Shown here in pieces: positions 1 through 12,008 of a stretch of 28,254 nucleotides of DNA. The first letter of the stretch is position 1. Every line of letters begins with the position of its first letter. A program made the translations under genes and the position numbers. Source of the stretch: Monoraphidium neglectum (lineage: Eukaryota > Chlorophyta > Chlorophyceae > Sphaeropleales > Selenastraceae); contig NW_014013457.1 in the NCBI RefSeq assembly GCF_000611645.1, forward strand, positions 10,085 to 38,338, in the 5' to 3' direction. The notes beneath the pieces were generated by a model that saw only the letters and a list, made by a program, of their open reading frames with translations, had not been told where the DNA came from and searched no databases.

Positions 1-3000
1 CCGCCGCTCTCAGTGCGCGCCGCTCCTGCTCCATGGCTGCGCGCCGCTTGACCCTCTCCTCTATGGCGGCCTTCTCCTTGGCCTGGTGCTCCTTGTACTC
101 GCGCAGCTGGTCTTCCGTGAAATCCTGTTGCGGTTTCGTGGGCGGCAGTCGGGCGCGGGCAGGCGACGGGAGCAAGGTGAGGGGGTAGAGTTGCTGGGCT
201 GTTGACGATGTGTGTGTGTGTGTGTGTGTTCATGCGTGTGCAATGTATTGGGATTCAAAAACGCTGCGCAAGCCGCCAGCGACATCCTGGCCCGTCGCGG
301 CGCGGCCAGGCACGGCTGGACCGTTGACCCCGCCCGCCGCCCCGCCCTGCTTGCACCAGCTCCCTGCTCGCCTGCGGGTTCCCGTTCATCCACGCCGGCC
401 GCGCCGCAGCCAGGTCAGCGACCTCGTCGGTGGGCCGCACCAGGGCGCCGCCCATCATGTCGTCCAGAGCGCGCCCAAATGCGTCATCCGCGGCCGCGCG
501 GCGCCGTGCCTCCGCCTCGGACGCGGCGGCGGCGGCGGCGCGGGCGCGCTCCTCTGGGGACTGGTACTTGGGGGCCTGGCACGGAGGCCGCAGGGGCGGG
601 GTGCAGCACGATGAGACCCTTGCTGCTAGTGAGGACAATCTAGGTGCAGGTGACTTTGTCTGCGACGTCTTGGGACATCCATGGGGTCTTTTCATCTACA
701 AGCATGATCCCAGTGCTGATGCGCCCCGGGCCAAACCATCCTGGCCGCAGTCACAGTGTGCGAGCCCACCTTGATATCCTCGGGCTTGAAGCTGAACAGG
801 CTCTCCTCGAGATCCTCCACATCCGCCCACCGCACCGCGACGCGCCCCGACCCGCCCACGGCTGGCTGCCCGCCGCCGTGCGCCCCGACCCCGCTCGCTG
901 CCGCCGCCGCCGAAGCCGCGTCTGCCGTGCCGCCGCCGCCCGGCCCGGCGGCCTCGGACCCGCCGGCGGCGCTGATCTTGGCGAGCTCCCTCTCTAGATC
1001 GTCCAGGCGGGCGTTCAGATCTGAGATCTTGTCGGCGTCCGCGTGCTTGTGCTGGACCAGCGCGTCGAACGCGGCGTTGAACCTGCGTGGGCGGGTCGTG
1101 TGCGGTTTGACGGCCGACCCGGCTGCCGCTCAACGTTGCAGTGCAACAGGCACTGCCACGAACAACCGTTGTTGGGCTGTGCTCTGCAATTTGTAGTCTC
1201 AAGGATGCAGATTTCCGTCCACACTATCAACCAAGGTTCAAGAAACGACCTGGTGCTCAGGGGCAGCAGCAGGGCTCCCCGCCGCCCCCCTGGGCATGGT
1301 CTTCCCTCAACCGCCGCCTGCACAGTGCGCTCCCCCACTTCCACAGCGAGCGTCCCGCCGACCGTTCTGCCTGCACCCCACACCCCCGCCTGTGCCTGCC
1401 TCACTTCGACTGCAGCTCCCGCGCCATCTGCCTGTAGATCTCCGCCTGCGCCGCCTTGCGCGCCGGCGTCACCACTTCAAGGTCATCGTACAGCAGCCGC
1501 TCGGGCGCTACGGCCCGCCCCGCAGCTAGACACTCCAGCAAGTCATCCGCGCGCGGTGCGCTTGCCGCGCCCGGACCAGCCGCGGCCGGCTGCGGCGCCT
1601 GCTGCGGCTGCGCGGCTCCCCTGGCCGACAGCGGAGGGCCGCCCGCGCCGGAGGTCGACGGTGTGTCGCCCGCATCGCTCCCGAACGCGCTGCCGCGCCC
1701 CGCAGTGGGAGCCGCCACCGCCGCGGCGGCCGCCGGCGCCTCACCCAAAGCAGCGGCGCCCGCCGCACCCTCCTTGCTCGCGGGCCCGACCGGCGCCGCA
1801 GCGCGAGGCCGCCGGAGCACCTGCCCCTGGTCGTCGCCCGCGGGCGCGCCCATCGCTGCCGCCTCCAGCAGCTCTGTCGCCCTCAGCGCTGCAACGCGCG
1901 CGTACGCGCCGCCTGCGCCGGCGCGCAGCGGGAAGTTCCAGACCTCCTGGCGCGACGCGACGCCCGTCACGGCCGCCGGTTTGACCTGCGGGCGGGGGGC
2001 CAACATTGAAAACAGTGGCGATGGCATCATGAGATTGCTGTGCCTCCGTGCAAGTATCAGCACCATTTCCTTTTGCAAGACCATATGATTTGTGTTTCGT
2101 CCTTGGATCTGATTACTGCTGTGATGCCTTGGAGAGCACACATGCCAAATCCCTCGCTCCGCCGCAGCAGCCGCCAAGACATAGCCCTGTGCCCACGCGC
2201 CTGCATGCTGTCCCAAAACTCTTCCTTAATGCGAGCCGCCACAATCTCGTCCCGCGCCACCGCGTCCGACAGGCGCGACTTGAGCGCCTCGGCCTCCGCG
2301 GCCGCCTTGGCTCGCAGCTCCTGCGGTGCGGGATGCCGCGGGTGGTGCGCAAAACACAACATGTCGATGCACAAAAACCCATGCCTGTCATCCTCTGGTG
2401 CCAAACAGGGCAACGAAGTCCGCCCCTGCCCCTGATCATCGCTCCCCAACCTCCCTTCTCATCCACAGTCCCGACGGAACCCACGGTCAGCCCTTACGAG
2501 GCCCAGGCAAAGCATCGAGCCCGGCGAAAACCTGACCTAACCACCGCACCTGCAGCCGCCCGACGTCGAGGATCACCTCTTCCCGAGTAAGCCGCTCCCC
2601 CTCCGGCGCCGCCGCGTTGCGCCCCAGCAGCTCGGCCAGCCGCGCCCGCAGCTCCCCGAGCCTGCGCGCCGTCGCCTCGCGCACGGCCGCGCCCCGCTGC
2701 TCCTCGTCCGCGCGGGCGGCGGCGGCGAGCAGGGCCGGCAGGGTCGGCTCGTCGTCATCATCGGGCGTGTCCGTGCTGGCCATGGCTTGGAACGCCTCTG
2801 CTACCACTGACCCATCGGCTTCAACCTGCTGGAGGGACCCGAGGCCGCCAGACTCCCCAAGGACGCGGCTCAGGAACAGGCTGCCGTCCGCGCCGCCGCT
2901 GGCCAGCCACCCGCCGCCCGCGTCGAAGCAAAGTGCGATGGCGCCGCCCGCCGACGACGCGTGCGCGCTCTGCTGCCGCGGCGCCTGTTGCTGCCGCGGT

Positions 3001-6000
3001 GCCGGGGGCGCACTGCCGACTTCCAGGAGCGTCCCCGCGTTGCGCAGGCGTGCACAGCCGTCGGCGCCGCCGCTTGCGACAAACCGCTGGCAGGGGCTGA
3101 GGGCGAGGGCGGCGCCGCGCTTGTCGTGCGCCGCGACCGCGACGGCACTGCGCAGTGGGGGGCGCTCGGCGCCGGCCCACGCCGCTGCGTCGGATGGCAG
3201 CCCGAACTTCAGCAGCCGCCTGTCAGCTGCCGACAGCCCGATCACCACAGCAACGCAAGCACCTCCGCCGCCCCCGTCGCCGCTGCCGCCGTTGCTGGCG
3301 CCCGCGCTGTTGCCCCTCGCGCCGCCTTGCTGCTGCTGCTTCTGCCAGACCACCTCGATGCATGACAGGGGGGCCTCGATAGCGACGCTGCGCACGCGCA
3401 GCTGCTGCGGCGACAGCAGCATCGCCCCGACAGCCGCCTCCGCCGACGGAACTACCGGTGCTGCTGCGGCAGGCGCTGCCAAGCTCATCAACAACCCGTT
3501 GCTCGAGCTGACCACCAGCTCGCCCCCTGCTGCGCCGCCACCACCAATGCCACTGAAACCTGCGTCTCCGCCCGCACTGCGCGGCTGCGTTGGCAGCCAC
3601 GCCATCGACAGGACCCGGTCTCCGCAGTCGGCGTAGCCCAGCAGCTCCGCGGCAGCTGCCCCATCGCCCCCGCCGATGCGAACAAACGCCACCCGGCTGG
3701 CGCCCTGGTCGCGGCCGCCGCTGCAGCCCGCGCCTCCCCCATCGCTGCACGCCACTGCGAGCACTGCGCCGCTCGGCGAGAAGGACAGCGCGGTCAGCGG
3801 TCCGCGCGCCAGCCGCGCGCGCCAGACGACGGGCAGCGCTGCCTCGTCCGCCGTCGACACGAGCCGCAGCACGCCGCGCGCCGACCCCGCCGCCGCCAGC
3901 GCGCGCGTGCGGCACGACGCCAACGCCGTCAGGCGCGCCGCGGGAAAGTCGCGGCGCCCCGCGATCTGCCCGCCGCCGCCAGCGTCCCACACCCGCAGGC
4001 TGCCGTCGGCGCCGGCGCTCAGCACCTTGCCGTGGCCGCCGGGCAGCGGCGAGAGGCCCGTGACTGCGCCCGCGTGGCAGTCTGCAAGAGGCTCGATCTG
4101 GACAGGCGCCGCGGCCGCAGAGCCGCGGCCCGGCGAGGCGATCAGCACGAGGCAGCCGTCGCGCGTCGCGACCAGGGCGTCCCGCTGCGACGCGCCGCCC
4201 AAGTCGACGCAGAGGGCCCCTGCGATTTCCGGGCGCAGAGTTTCCGGTGCTCCGGGTGGATGCGCCGATTGCGTGCAGGCTGCAGCCTGGCTGCACACAC
4301 AGCAGCAGGGCCAGGCACGCTCCTGAGATGGCTGGAATTGGATGCCCCAGACCAACACCTGCTGTGCACCCAGCCAGGCGCTTCCATCAAACGGCTCATC
4401 ACCCACCTGCGGTACCCTGGGCCTGCCCCAGCTGCCGCAGGGCCCCGCCGCCCTCTCCCCTGGCGAACCATCTGAGGGGTGTCGCACCGCGCTCGCTGCC
4501 ACTGCCACACACAAACACTGCGTCGGTGTTGACAGCAATGCTGGAGACCCCCGTCGCCGCGGCCTCCCCCGCGCTGTCGTCTCCTGCGCCTTTCCTGCTG
4601 CTGCTGTCGGCCGCGGCATCTCCTGCTGCTGGCTGCCCCGCAGGCGTGGAAGCCAGCAGCCGGCCACTTGCTGTTTCCAAGAGAACCACTTCCCCTGATG
4701 TACAGCCAACGTACACACCCTGCGCACAGCCAGGCGGCCAAAGCGGCGACGCGCACGCGCTTTGAGCAAGACAGCAGCCCTGGGGGAGGGCCATTAGCAC
4801 GTCACAAGGTTTGAATAGTATGACAGGCTTCATGCCTAGGACACTTGTCGGCCGCTGATGCAGCCGCCAGCCCCCCACAGCGCCCTTCTCCGCTACCTCG
4901 GGCGCCCATGCATGGCATGTTGGCTCGCGGCCTCCCTCCAGCCCAAGGTTTGTAGGCTCCAGGTGATATGTGCTCCACAGCCGCTCCAGGTTCCACAGCC
5001 GCACAGGCGCCTGCTCGCTGCCAGCGGCCCCTGCCTTGCCGCCGCTCCCGCCCCCGCCGCCGCTGCCGCCGCCGCTGCAGCTGGGGCGGCTGCTGGTAAG
5101 CAGCTTGCCTGCATCGACGGGGTGGAAACTGACCTGGCTGACTTCCGTCTTGAGCGGGGTGCTGGCCAGCAGCGACTCCTGTAGAGTTTGTGGAGGTCCA
5201 GACGTGCCAGGCACGATCGGTGGTCCGCAAGAGCGGCAAGTGTTGATGTCTGCTGCTCAACTTGCAGACCGCACAACATTAAAATGTGGCCCTGCTGGCA
5301 TGGGCCGCTCCCGCCCCTCGCGCGCACCTTGCGCCACTGCCACACAGCGAGCGCCGCGTCAGGCTCTCGGCTGCACACAGCAAGAAGCTCCCCGTTTCGT
5401 GACAGCGTCAGCGCCGAGTAGCCCAGGTCAGCCTTGGCTGGGAGGGTGACGATCTGCATGAGATCTGAGGCCCTGTAGATCCAGATCCTGTGACTGGGGC
5501 CCTACATAGACGCACGTCAGGCGGCGAACAGATGGTGTGGCATGGGTGCTGCTGCGCAGGTGTTGACTGCGCTTGGCGACTGTGAGGGGCGCAAGTTGAC
5601 GCTGCGCAGTGTGCATGCATGGGCGCCTATGACTGCATGCACCAAGAGGCAATGGGTTGATGAACAAATTATTATGGCGTGTGCCCGTCGCCGCTGCCAT
5701 GCAGTTCAGATGGCGCACCTGCTCTGCAATTGCAATAATGCCTGACGCACTGCTGGCGGCGAAGCACTGAATGCCCAGGCCATCGCTCACCAGTAGGCGC
5801 TGCACAACATATGCGAGCGTGTGAGAATTTGTTGAGCCGCGCCTGCGCAGGTGTGCTTGTCACCCCAGCGTGCAGCACCTGTAGCTGACGCCCACACTTG
5901 CGCGCCTGTTGTTGCTCGTCCCACCACCTGTGTACGCCTGACTACCCCTATCTCTTACCTGCTTTTGAGTGCGGAGTTCATACAAGACAATGGTATTGCC

Positions 6001-6197
6001 GCACTGCCACGCCACCTCGCTCTCGGAGACGTAGGCGGCGCAGCATGGCGCAAGTCCGCAAGCCCACCTGTGGCGGCGGTGCAGCAATGGGTGTGATGCG
6101 GCGCGACACGGCACGCCAGGTTGTGTCTGTACTGAAGCTTGACTGTGATCACAGCACAAAATAATGCTCGCACTTACGTGGTCTGCAGCGATCCCAT
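1..6197 (-). CDS. CFAP43: CFAP43 (FAP244-like) ciliary WD40/coiled-coil protein, 3' end outside window
   Basis: CFAP43 is an axonemal protein of motile cilia; with CFAP44 it tethers inner dynein arms to the doublet microtubule. Proposed exons, minus strand: 6178-6197, 5959-6067, 5719-5799, 5328-5501, 4897-5178, 4407-4719, 2550-4219, 2201-2320, 1405-1985, 770-1082, 372-575 and 1-124. All junction phases agree, giving 1330 residues before the edge; animal CFAP43 has about 1600-1700, so some 300 C-terminal residues are missing. Residues 1-800 form WD40 blades (EVAWQCGNTIVLYE near 31, SHRIWIYRASDLMQIV near 75, GADGSLRVWD in exon 7). Family-typical linker motifs follow: LTREEVILD near 875, EFWDSM near 917, VWNFPLR near 936, a coiled coil with FNAAFDAL near 1120, RALDDMMGG near 1257 and PAWMNGN near 1284. 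Two introns (125-371, 1986-2200) best fit GC-AG. The start is the ATG at 6197, which gives MGSLQT spliced onto the first blade. CFAP44 is the main alternative family; the linker favours CFAP43. Confidence 0.84.
209..229. repeat. (TG)n microsatellite in CFAP43 intron 11
   Basis: Uninterrupted TG dinucleotide run of 21 bases inside the proposed intron 125-371, followed by degenerate TG-rich sequence. Confidence 0.9.
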
Positions 6198-7305
6198 CGT
6201 GCTGTCTGCTTTAGCACTGGCGGGTCCAGATCATGATGCGATTGCCCTTGAAAGCTGAGCTATGGGTACGATTACAGGGATCGATGTATTTTCGATGATT
6301 ATTATAGCTGAATTGCTCCTCGCATCCACGGCACCGGTATGATGGTATCACAACGTTTGACCGCGGCCCCAGGACGGGCTCGGAGCAGCTTGCAGACCGC
6401 TCACTCTAGCGCCATGCTGGGTCAGATGAGATGAGGCGAGAAAACCAGTTACACGGTCAGGAATTTGGCTGTACTGGCAGTCGTCGCTGGCGGCAGTGCC
6501 AGATGCCTGGTGACGCACCTCACCGGGCTCCAGGCAGGACAACAACATGTGACATCAGCTCATCTACATGTGCAGTCGCTGCCTCTTGCTTGAGAATTGC
6601 AAAACGTCACCATGCAGCATGGCCATGTTGCCAGTAGTGCTGATTGGTGGTGTTGCGTAGGCACACCAAGTGTTTCTCGCACCACAGTTGGCTCGCAAGC
6701 AGTAGTACGGGCGGCCGCAGCGCGGCGTGCTAGGTGGTGCGGCAGATGCCCCTGCCAGATGACCACCCTTCAGAAATGCCTGCTGCACGGCTGAAAGGGA
6801 CTTCAATAACGAAGGATCAGATCAATTACATGTGACTGCCCTGTGAACATGTGCATATGTGACCGGCTGAGCCCTTGCATCCGCTCCATGAATGCCGCGT
6901 CACAACAAGACCAACCAAGGTATGACCTTGTAAGCAACTGACTGCCCTAGCTGCATAACTCCGGCCAGGATCGGCAAGGGGAAAGCATGTATTGCACAAA
7001 CGCTTTGAAATGCAAAAATCAAGCAGGTCAAGCGGTATGTTGAGGGCACACGTACTGTCTCCTGCACACAAACACACAGAACCACAAAATTGGCGCAGTC
7101 GACGCGGCTTACGCATGCACAAGACGTTTGAGAGAGTGCATCAAATGCAAAGTAAAGGCATGAGGGATGCAAACAGTGGCATGCTGGCTTTGCAGGGGAA
7201 AAAACCGCCAGCTGCGCATGATGAGGGTTGCGTATTCTCAAGACCTGCAAAAACCACTCTCACTTCTCCGATCACCAAAGGTATGGCCCCGCCATTCCAG
7301 CAACA
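6198..7305. other. Intergenic: DCAF8 3' UTR and CFAP43 upstream region
   Basis: I see no convincing coding exon in these 1.1 kb. The part next to 7305 should be DCAF8 3' UTR, because a minus-strand TGTAA lies at 6826-6830; another lies at 6449-6453. The part next to 6197 should hold the CFAP43 promoter and 5' UTR. It is visibly richer in A and T, for example around 6280-6310, but no certain TATA box can be assigned. Short open frames here have no recognisable domains. Confidence 0.6.
6826..6830 (-). terminator. Candidate TGTAA polyadenylation motif for DCAF8
   Basis: TTACA on the plus strand is TGTAA on the minus strand, about 480 bases past the DCAF8 stop. TGTAA is the usual poly(A) signal of chlorophyte algae. 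A five-base motif occurs often by chance, so this is tentative. Confidence 0.4.
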
Positions 7306-8773
7306 TCAGCTAACACGGCAACCCTCGTCGTCATCCTCGCTGTCCTCGCCCTCCCCTAAACCCACGCCCTCCCCGTCGCTGCCCGACCTGTTGCCCGCGC
7401 GCCGCCGGCTGAACAGCAGGCGCAGCAGCTCTGGCGACACCGGCAGCGCGGTCCGCTCGGGGCCGCGCTCCCGCGCGTCGTGGTTGCGGTCCATTATCCG
7501 GTACGCCTCTGGAGGCACTGGGCGGCGCTCTGGGGCGGTGGGGGCCCAGACTTTGATGGTGTCGTCGATGCCTGACCAAATTGCAGGGGGAAAGGCGGGG
7601 TGACGTGATCTCGCCAAAAAGCAGGTGCTGCCATGAGCGACAGGCAAGTGGCGGGGCGACAGGGGGGCCCACGCCCTCCCTCCGCGCATTCCCCAGCCCA
7701 GCGCGCCCCATGACTGCGGTGTCCCCCAGATGGCGACCAACTGCAATACCCCTCCCTATCACACGACACCACCAAAATCTCACCGCTGGTGGCCAGGGTC
7801 ATGGGCAGGAACGGGTGAGGCTCGAGGCAATTGACGACTGCGCCAAATGGAGGCGGGCGGCAGCAAAACGCAGGCAGGCTGATGCGCTTCCTTGCCTTGC
7901 ATGGCACATAGTGGGCCTCAGCCGGGAACTGCAGGGCTGCTGTACATTGCCCAAGGGTGCCATGGGAAAGGTGCTGTGCAACCATGATCGCTGAGTGACC
8001 TGAGTCGACCGCTCACCATCATCATCGCCTTGAGCCCACCACAGCAGCGCGCCGGTGGCCTTCGACCAGACGTACACATGGCCGTCATCGGAGCCGCTGA
8101 CGACGTACTCGTCATCCGCGCCCATGAATGACACGCCCTGTTGGAGGGCAAGAGCGATGTGCATCAAGGGGGTCGCCATATCTGAGGCCTTTGGATGGAG
8201 GCCTCAAACTTGAGGGGAAGCTCGCAGAGCCACGATGGGAGAAGGCTTCTGCATCCAGGCACGGCGACAGGCTGCTCCGGCCCGTGTGAAAAAGTGCACG
8301 AGGTCCATACAGCTGCAAGCAATCCCGCGCATGATTGCACGATCTGTCATTTGTGGCTCTGCCCCGCCTGCACTCGCGCTTGCTTCCACAAACCTTGACG
8401 GTGCGCGCGTTGCGGTGGCCCGTGTAGACCCCGATGACCCAGTCCTGGCCGGGGTCCGCGTCGCGCCCCTCAGGGTCGTGCCGCTGCTGCCGCAGCAGCC
8501 GCGCAGCGTCAACGTCCATGCCCTGCTCTTGCTGCTGCTGCTGCTCCTCCTCGTCCTCATCTCCCTCTTCTGAACCCTCCCCTTCATCCCCCTCCTCCTC
8601 CTCCTCCTCCTCCTCCTCCTCGTCCCCCTCCTCCTCCTCGTCCCCCTCCTCCTCGTTGTCATCGTCAATCTCCTCACTGCCCGCCAGGTCGTCCTCTGCT
8701 TCGTCTGTACCAAGGAGCGCCTGCAGCTCAACCTCCTCCCGCTCCTCTTGAAGCCTCTGTTGCTGCTCCCTGC

Positions 8774-8806
<33 letters not shown>

Positions 8807-11033
8807 CCTCTCCTGCCCGGGTGTTGCCTGCCCCATGACTGCTGCCGTTGGCCGCAGACGACTCCCGCAGCCGCCGCACCGCCTGGGGGCGGTCGCCGTC
8901 TTCACTGCTGGTGGTCAGGCCTGGGAGGTCAACAGGCAGCAGGAGGAACCAGTTTCGGCGGCAAGTAGGCAGGACACACCTTGATACAGATGGCTGCAAC
9001 ATCACAACACTGCAACAAGTTGAGGCACACATCAAAGTCCAGCAGAGGCCACAAACATCCACCTCAGCCTTGCAACCGCACGGCCGTGCTCACCCCTGCG
9101 CCGCCGCCGGCGGGGCCCCGCCTGCTGCTCATCCAGTTGCCCCGGGCTGCCTGCATGTAGTCGCGCCCCCGCACTCACGCCGTCGCACCCAGCAGGGTCC
9201 ACTGCCCGGGCCGGCGGCCTGGCACTGCCGCCGACCCCCGCACCCCAGGCGCCGCTGCAGCAGCTGCCATATCCTTCTGGAGAGAAGAGGAAGATGTCGT
9301 CGTCATTGTATGTGGCCAGCAACTCCCCTGAGCAAGAGAACTGCAATTGATGCACAGCAATGGCAGATTGCAGTGCATTGTTGGCTCTTGTCATTTTGCA
9401 GCTGGGGGCTGGGGAGGTTGGCAAAAAAACAGCCTGCTGCAGGAAGCCTGTGCTGCGTGTCTCGAGACTGGCCGGTGCGCTTTTGTCAGGGAGTTGGGGT
9501 GTTTATACCTCCAACAGCCCAGCTTGGCCCGCCAGGTCGCTCGTCAACATCCAGTAAATCGTGCATCTGCAGCAGCTGGCGCACGCACCTGTATCCCGGT
9601 TATGTGCCTCGGCAGCACCCGCCGCCGCGGCCCCGCCCCGCGCTGCGCGAGCCTCTCGGGGGCCAGCTTTGCGACCGGCTCATCAGTCATCCCAAACAGC
9701 CGCCCGCCGCCGCTGCCGCCGCCCCTTGCCGCCGCCGCCGACCCCAGCCGCGAGGACGCGCGACGGTGGTCGTACACGCGTGCCCACTCGTCGCCGCCGC
9801 CGACGGCGAAGAGCTCGGGGCGGGCGGGGTTCACGTGGATGCAGTTGAGGTCGATGACGGTGGGAGAGCGTTGGGAGGGGCCGGGGAAGCCGCGGCAGAC
9901 GAGCAGTCGCTGCCGGCAGCGCGCAGCTGGCTGCCGCAGGTCAAAGTGCATGACCTGGGGGGGTTGGGCAAGGTGTTGTAGGGACTGACTTGGGCCTGCT
10001 TTGGATAATCATGAGGTTTGAGAAAGGAGCCAGCAAGGAAGACCCGGTAAGGCCAGCAAAAAGAAAGCATAGCAAACAGCCCAACTGCACAGTATCCTGG
10101 CATGGCATCCTGAGGTGCGCCTCAAGCCTGCGGCGTCAATAAAACTGCGGCCGCAAGACTCTAGCCATGCGCGTTGCCAGTTTCTGCTTGCATCCATATC
10201 AGCGCTCTTTTCACACTAAACACCCCAAGCAGCCTTCGCTTTTAGGGCAGCTGCCCTGTCACACACCTCGCCGTCCTCCCCACAGCTGTAGAAGCAGAAC
10301 CGCGGGTTCAGCGGGTCCAGCGCCAGGCGGTGCGCCCGCCCGTCGTGCTGCGCCAGCTTGCGGCTGGTGATGGTGCGCGCGCCGCCGCCGGGGGGCAAGT
10401 CCGCGGCACGCACCTTTCCCAGGGATTTGGGTGTTTTCAGGCAGAGCGGTAGGAGTTCAGGATTCTATTGTTAATCCACGCAGCCGCTTTTGGCGCCAAT
10501 TTCCAACGCATGCAGAAAGGCTAGAAGGCACTGGGACTGCAGCGTCTGACGGCGGCGCCAGCCAGTGGGCGAGGGCGCGCGCCCCGCACCTGCCCGTCGG
10601 CTGCGCAGCTGATGAGGACGCTGTTGTGCGAGTGCGGCATGAAGCGAGCCTGGAAGACGTTGTTGCGGTGGCCGCTCTGCCACGACAGGACCTGGCAGCC
10701 TGCTTGCATCGGTGGTGTGTGGATGTGCGGCCGTCGGCGCAGTCCGCTGAGACGCGATCCCGACTAGATCAGCAAGGCCGCGGGTCAGCGCTGGAGCGTG
10801 CCGCCGCGCTGAACGGGCCCTGCGGCGGCCTAGCCACTGCACAGTCGCGCCTGCTCTGCATGGCTGCCTGCACGCTGCTGTTGTGCAGTGCTTGGAGCCC
10901 GCTCACCCTGCTCCCAGTCCCAGACGCGGATAGTCATGTCGTCCGAGCCTGAGACGAGTAATGAGCCCGCGGGGTCGAACGCAACCGTGTTGACGCACCC
11001 GCCGTGGCCCTCCAGCGTGCGCTGCAGCTCCAT
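7306..11033 (-). CDS. DCAF8: DCAF8-type WD40 substrate receptor of CUL4-DDB1 ubiquitin ligase
   Basis: DCAF8 (WDR42A) proteins bind DDB1 and present substrates to CUL4-RING ubiquitin ligases. Exons, minus strand: 10907-11033, 10590-10699, 10267-10413, 9589-9954, 9244-9340, 8394-8920, 8017-8137, 7784-7837 and 7306-7571; all phases agree (604 residues, TGA at 7306-7308). Blades in order carry [15 protein letters not shown] and [46 protein letters not shown] then HFDLRQ, INCIHVNP-like [18 protein letters not shown] with [36 protein letters not shown] with [14 protein letters not shown], and [18 protein letters not shown] with [10 protein letters not shown]. These match DCAF8 blade by blade. HFDLRQ and VYDHRR are WDxR-like DDB1-contact positions with the Trp replaced. 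Exon 8394-8920 adds a Gln- and Glu-rich insertion (about residues 290-440). The N-terminus is uncertain: an acceptor-like CAG ends at 11043, in frame nine bases upstream of the ATG, so an upstream exon is likely. Confidence 0.85.
8526..8660. repeat. Triplet-repeat tract coding Glu/Gln runs in DCAF8
   Basis: Runs of CTG and CTC triplets on the plus strand (GAG and CAG on the coding strand) encode alternating polyGln and long polyGlu/Asp stretches inside the inter-blade insertion. Confidence 0.85.
8775..8803. repeat. (CTG)n repeat coding polyGln in DCAF8
   Basis: About ten CTG triplets on the plus strand read as CAG codons on the minus strand, giving a Gln run at the start of the acidic insertion. 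This class of repeat is prone to length variation. Confidence 0.85.
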
Positions 11034-11042
11034 GCGCTGCAC

Positions 11043-12008
11043 CTGCACGCGTGCACACGCAACCACGGCAGTGTCAGCGCGCGGAGCGCCGCGGCGAAGC
11101 CCGATGGCAGATTGCTCGCAGTGCGTGCGCGGGGCGATGGGTGCGCTGCACCATGCTGCATGTTAACGAGCGCACTCAAGTTGCGCGGCCTGCGGGCATG
11201 GCTGAGGCTCTTCAGTAGCAGCACGAATATATCGCACCAAGTCTATTGATTTTGAGCTTTCCCTGCGTTCATGCCGCGGGCTGGTTGCCGTGTGGCCAAC
11301 GCCGCGCTCCCACACAGTTCTAAACATCACTGCTGCTACCTCACAAATGATTCGAAGAAACTAAAAATACATTACATGGCGTAGCGGAGGCCGACCATGG
11401 CAAGCATGCTGATCTTGCTGCTCAATGCTGTGTCGCAGGGGTTTGGACGCTGTGATGAAGCCTGCACAAGAACTCAGAAGGCATGAGATTATTGATAGTG
11501 CGCCAGCACGCGTCGCCCAAGGGCATGGCACTGCTGATGTGTGCGCACACCCGCACGTGGACTGGTGACACCCTCCCATCGTAGCCATCAGACCTGCTCC
11601 TGGCGACTGTGCGCACAGGAAGAGAACACTCAAGGTAGTGGTGGCAACTTATAATAGCGAAGCTATCTCTTCCTTACCCAGTCCAAGGTGGGCAGCGGCA
11701 AGCTATTAGAGATGAGATGCATGGCCACCGCATTACTCAGAAGAAAGGTGATAGGATGTGGCGAACCAGGTTGCTAGGAACTTTGCTGAGCTTTGGAGGC
11801 TATTGGAAGCAGCAATTATTGTGCATGTCAGAGGTTCGTGATCATATGAGTGAAGCTGAACGCTTCAAACCGCAGCGCAGGACAGTCAAAATTTACTCTT
11901 TTGATTATGCTCTCATCACTGCACAACTCGACTTTGCTACCCTGGACGTTGTAACACTTCGAACATGCCTTGTTGGGCTGCGTCCGACACACACACTGCC
12001 GTCCGCCG
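11043..12008. other. Intergenic: TRM10 3' UTR and DCAF8 upstream region, possible hidden exons
   Basis: No firm gene is visible. A minus-strand TGTAA at 11372-11376 could end the TRM10 transcript. Splice-like signals on the minus strand include a GTAAGG donor near 11676, CAG acceptors near 11608 and 11465, and a GTAATG donor near 11376. One phase-consistent path starts at an ATG at 11722 and joins the first certain DCAF8 exon. Another reading of the piece near 11465-11375 ends in SKISMLAMVGLRYAM and a stop. I cannot decide between 5' exons of DCAF8, a small separate gene, or UTR. Confidence 0.4.

Noticed and set aside
1043..1984. 313-codon Pro/Ala/Arg-rich plus-strand frame
   Set aside because: Antisense to CFAP43 exons with the typical composition of a GC-rich shadow frame.
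2617..3636. Long plus-strand open frame opposite the large CFAP43 exon
   Set aside because: It is a GC-rich antisense shadow: no family motif, no splice logic, and the minus frame carries clear WD40 repeats.
1..6197. CFAP44 as identity of the first gene
   Set aside because: CFAP44 is also a WD40 and coiled-coil partner, but the linker motifs EFWDSM, VWNFPLR, ALDDMMGG and PAWMNGN fit CFAP43 better as I know the families. A profile search would decide.
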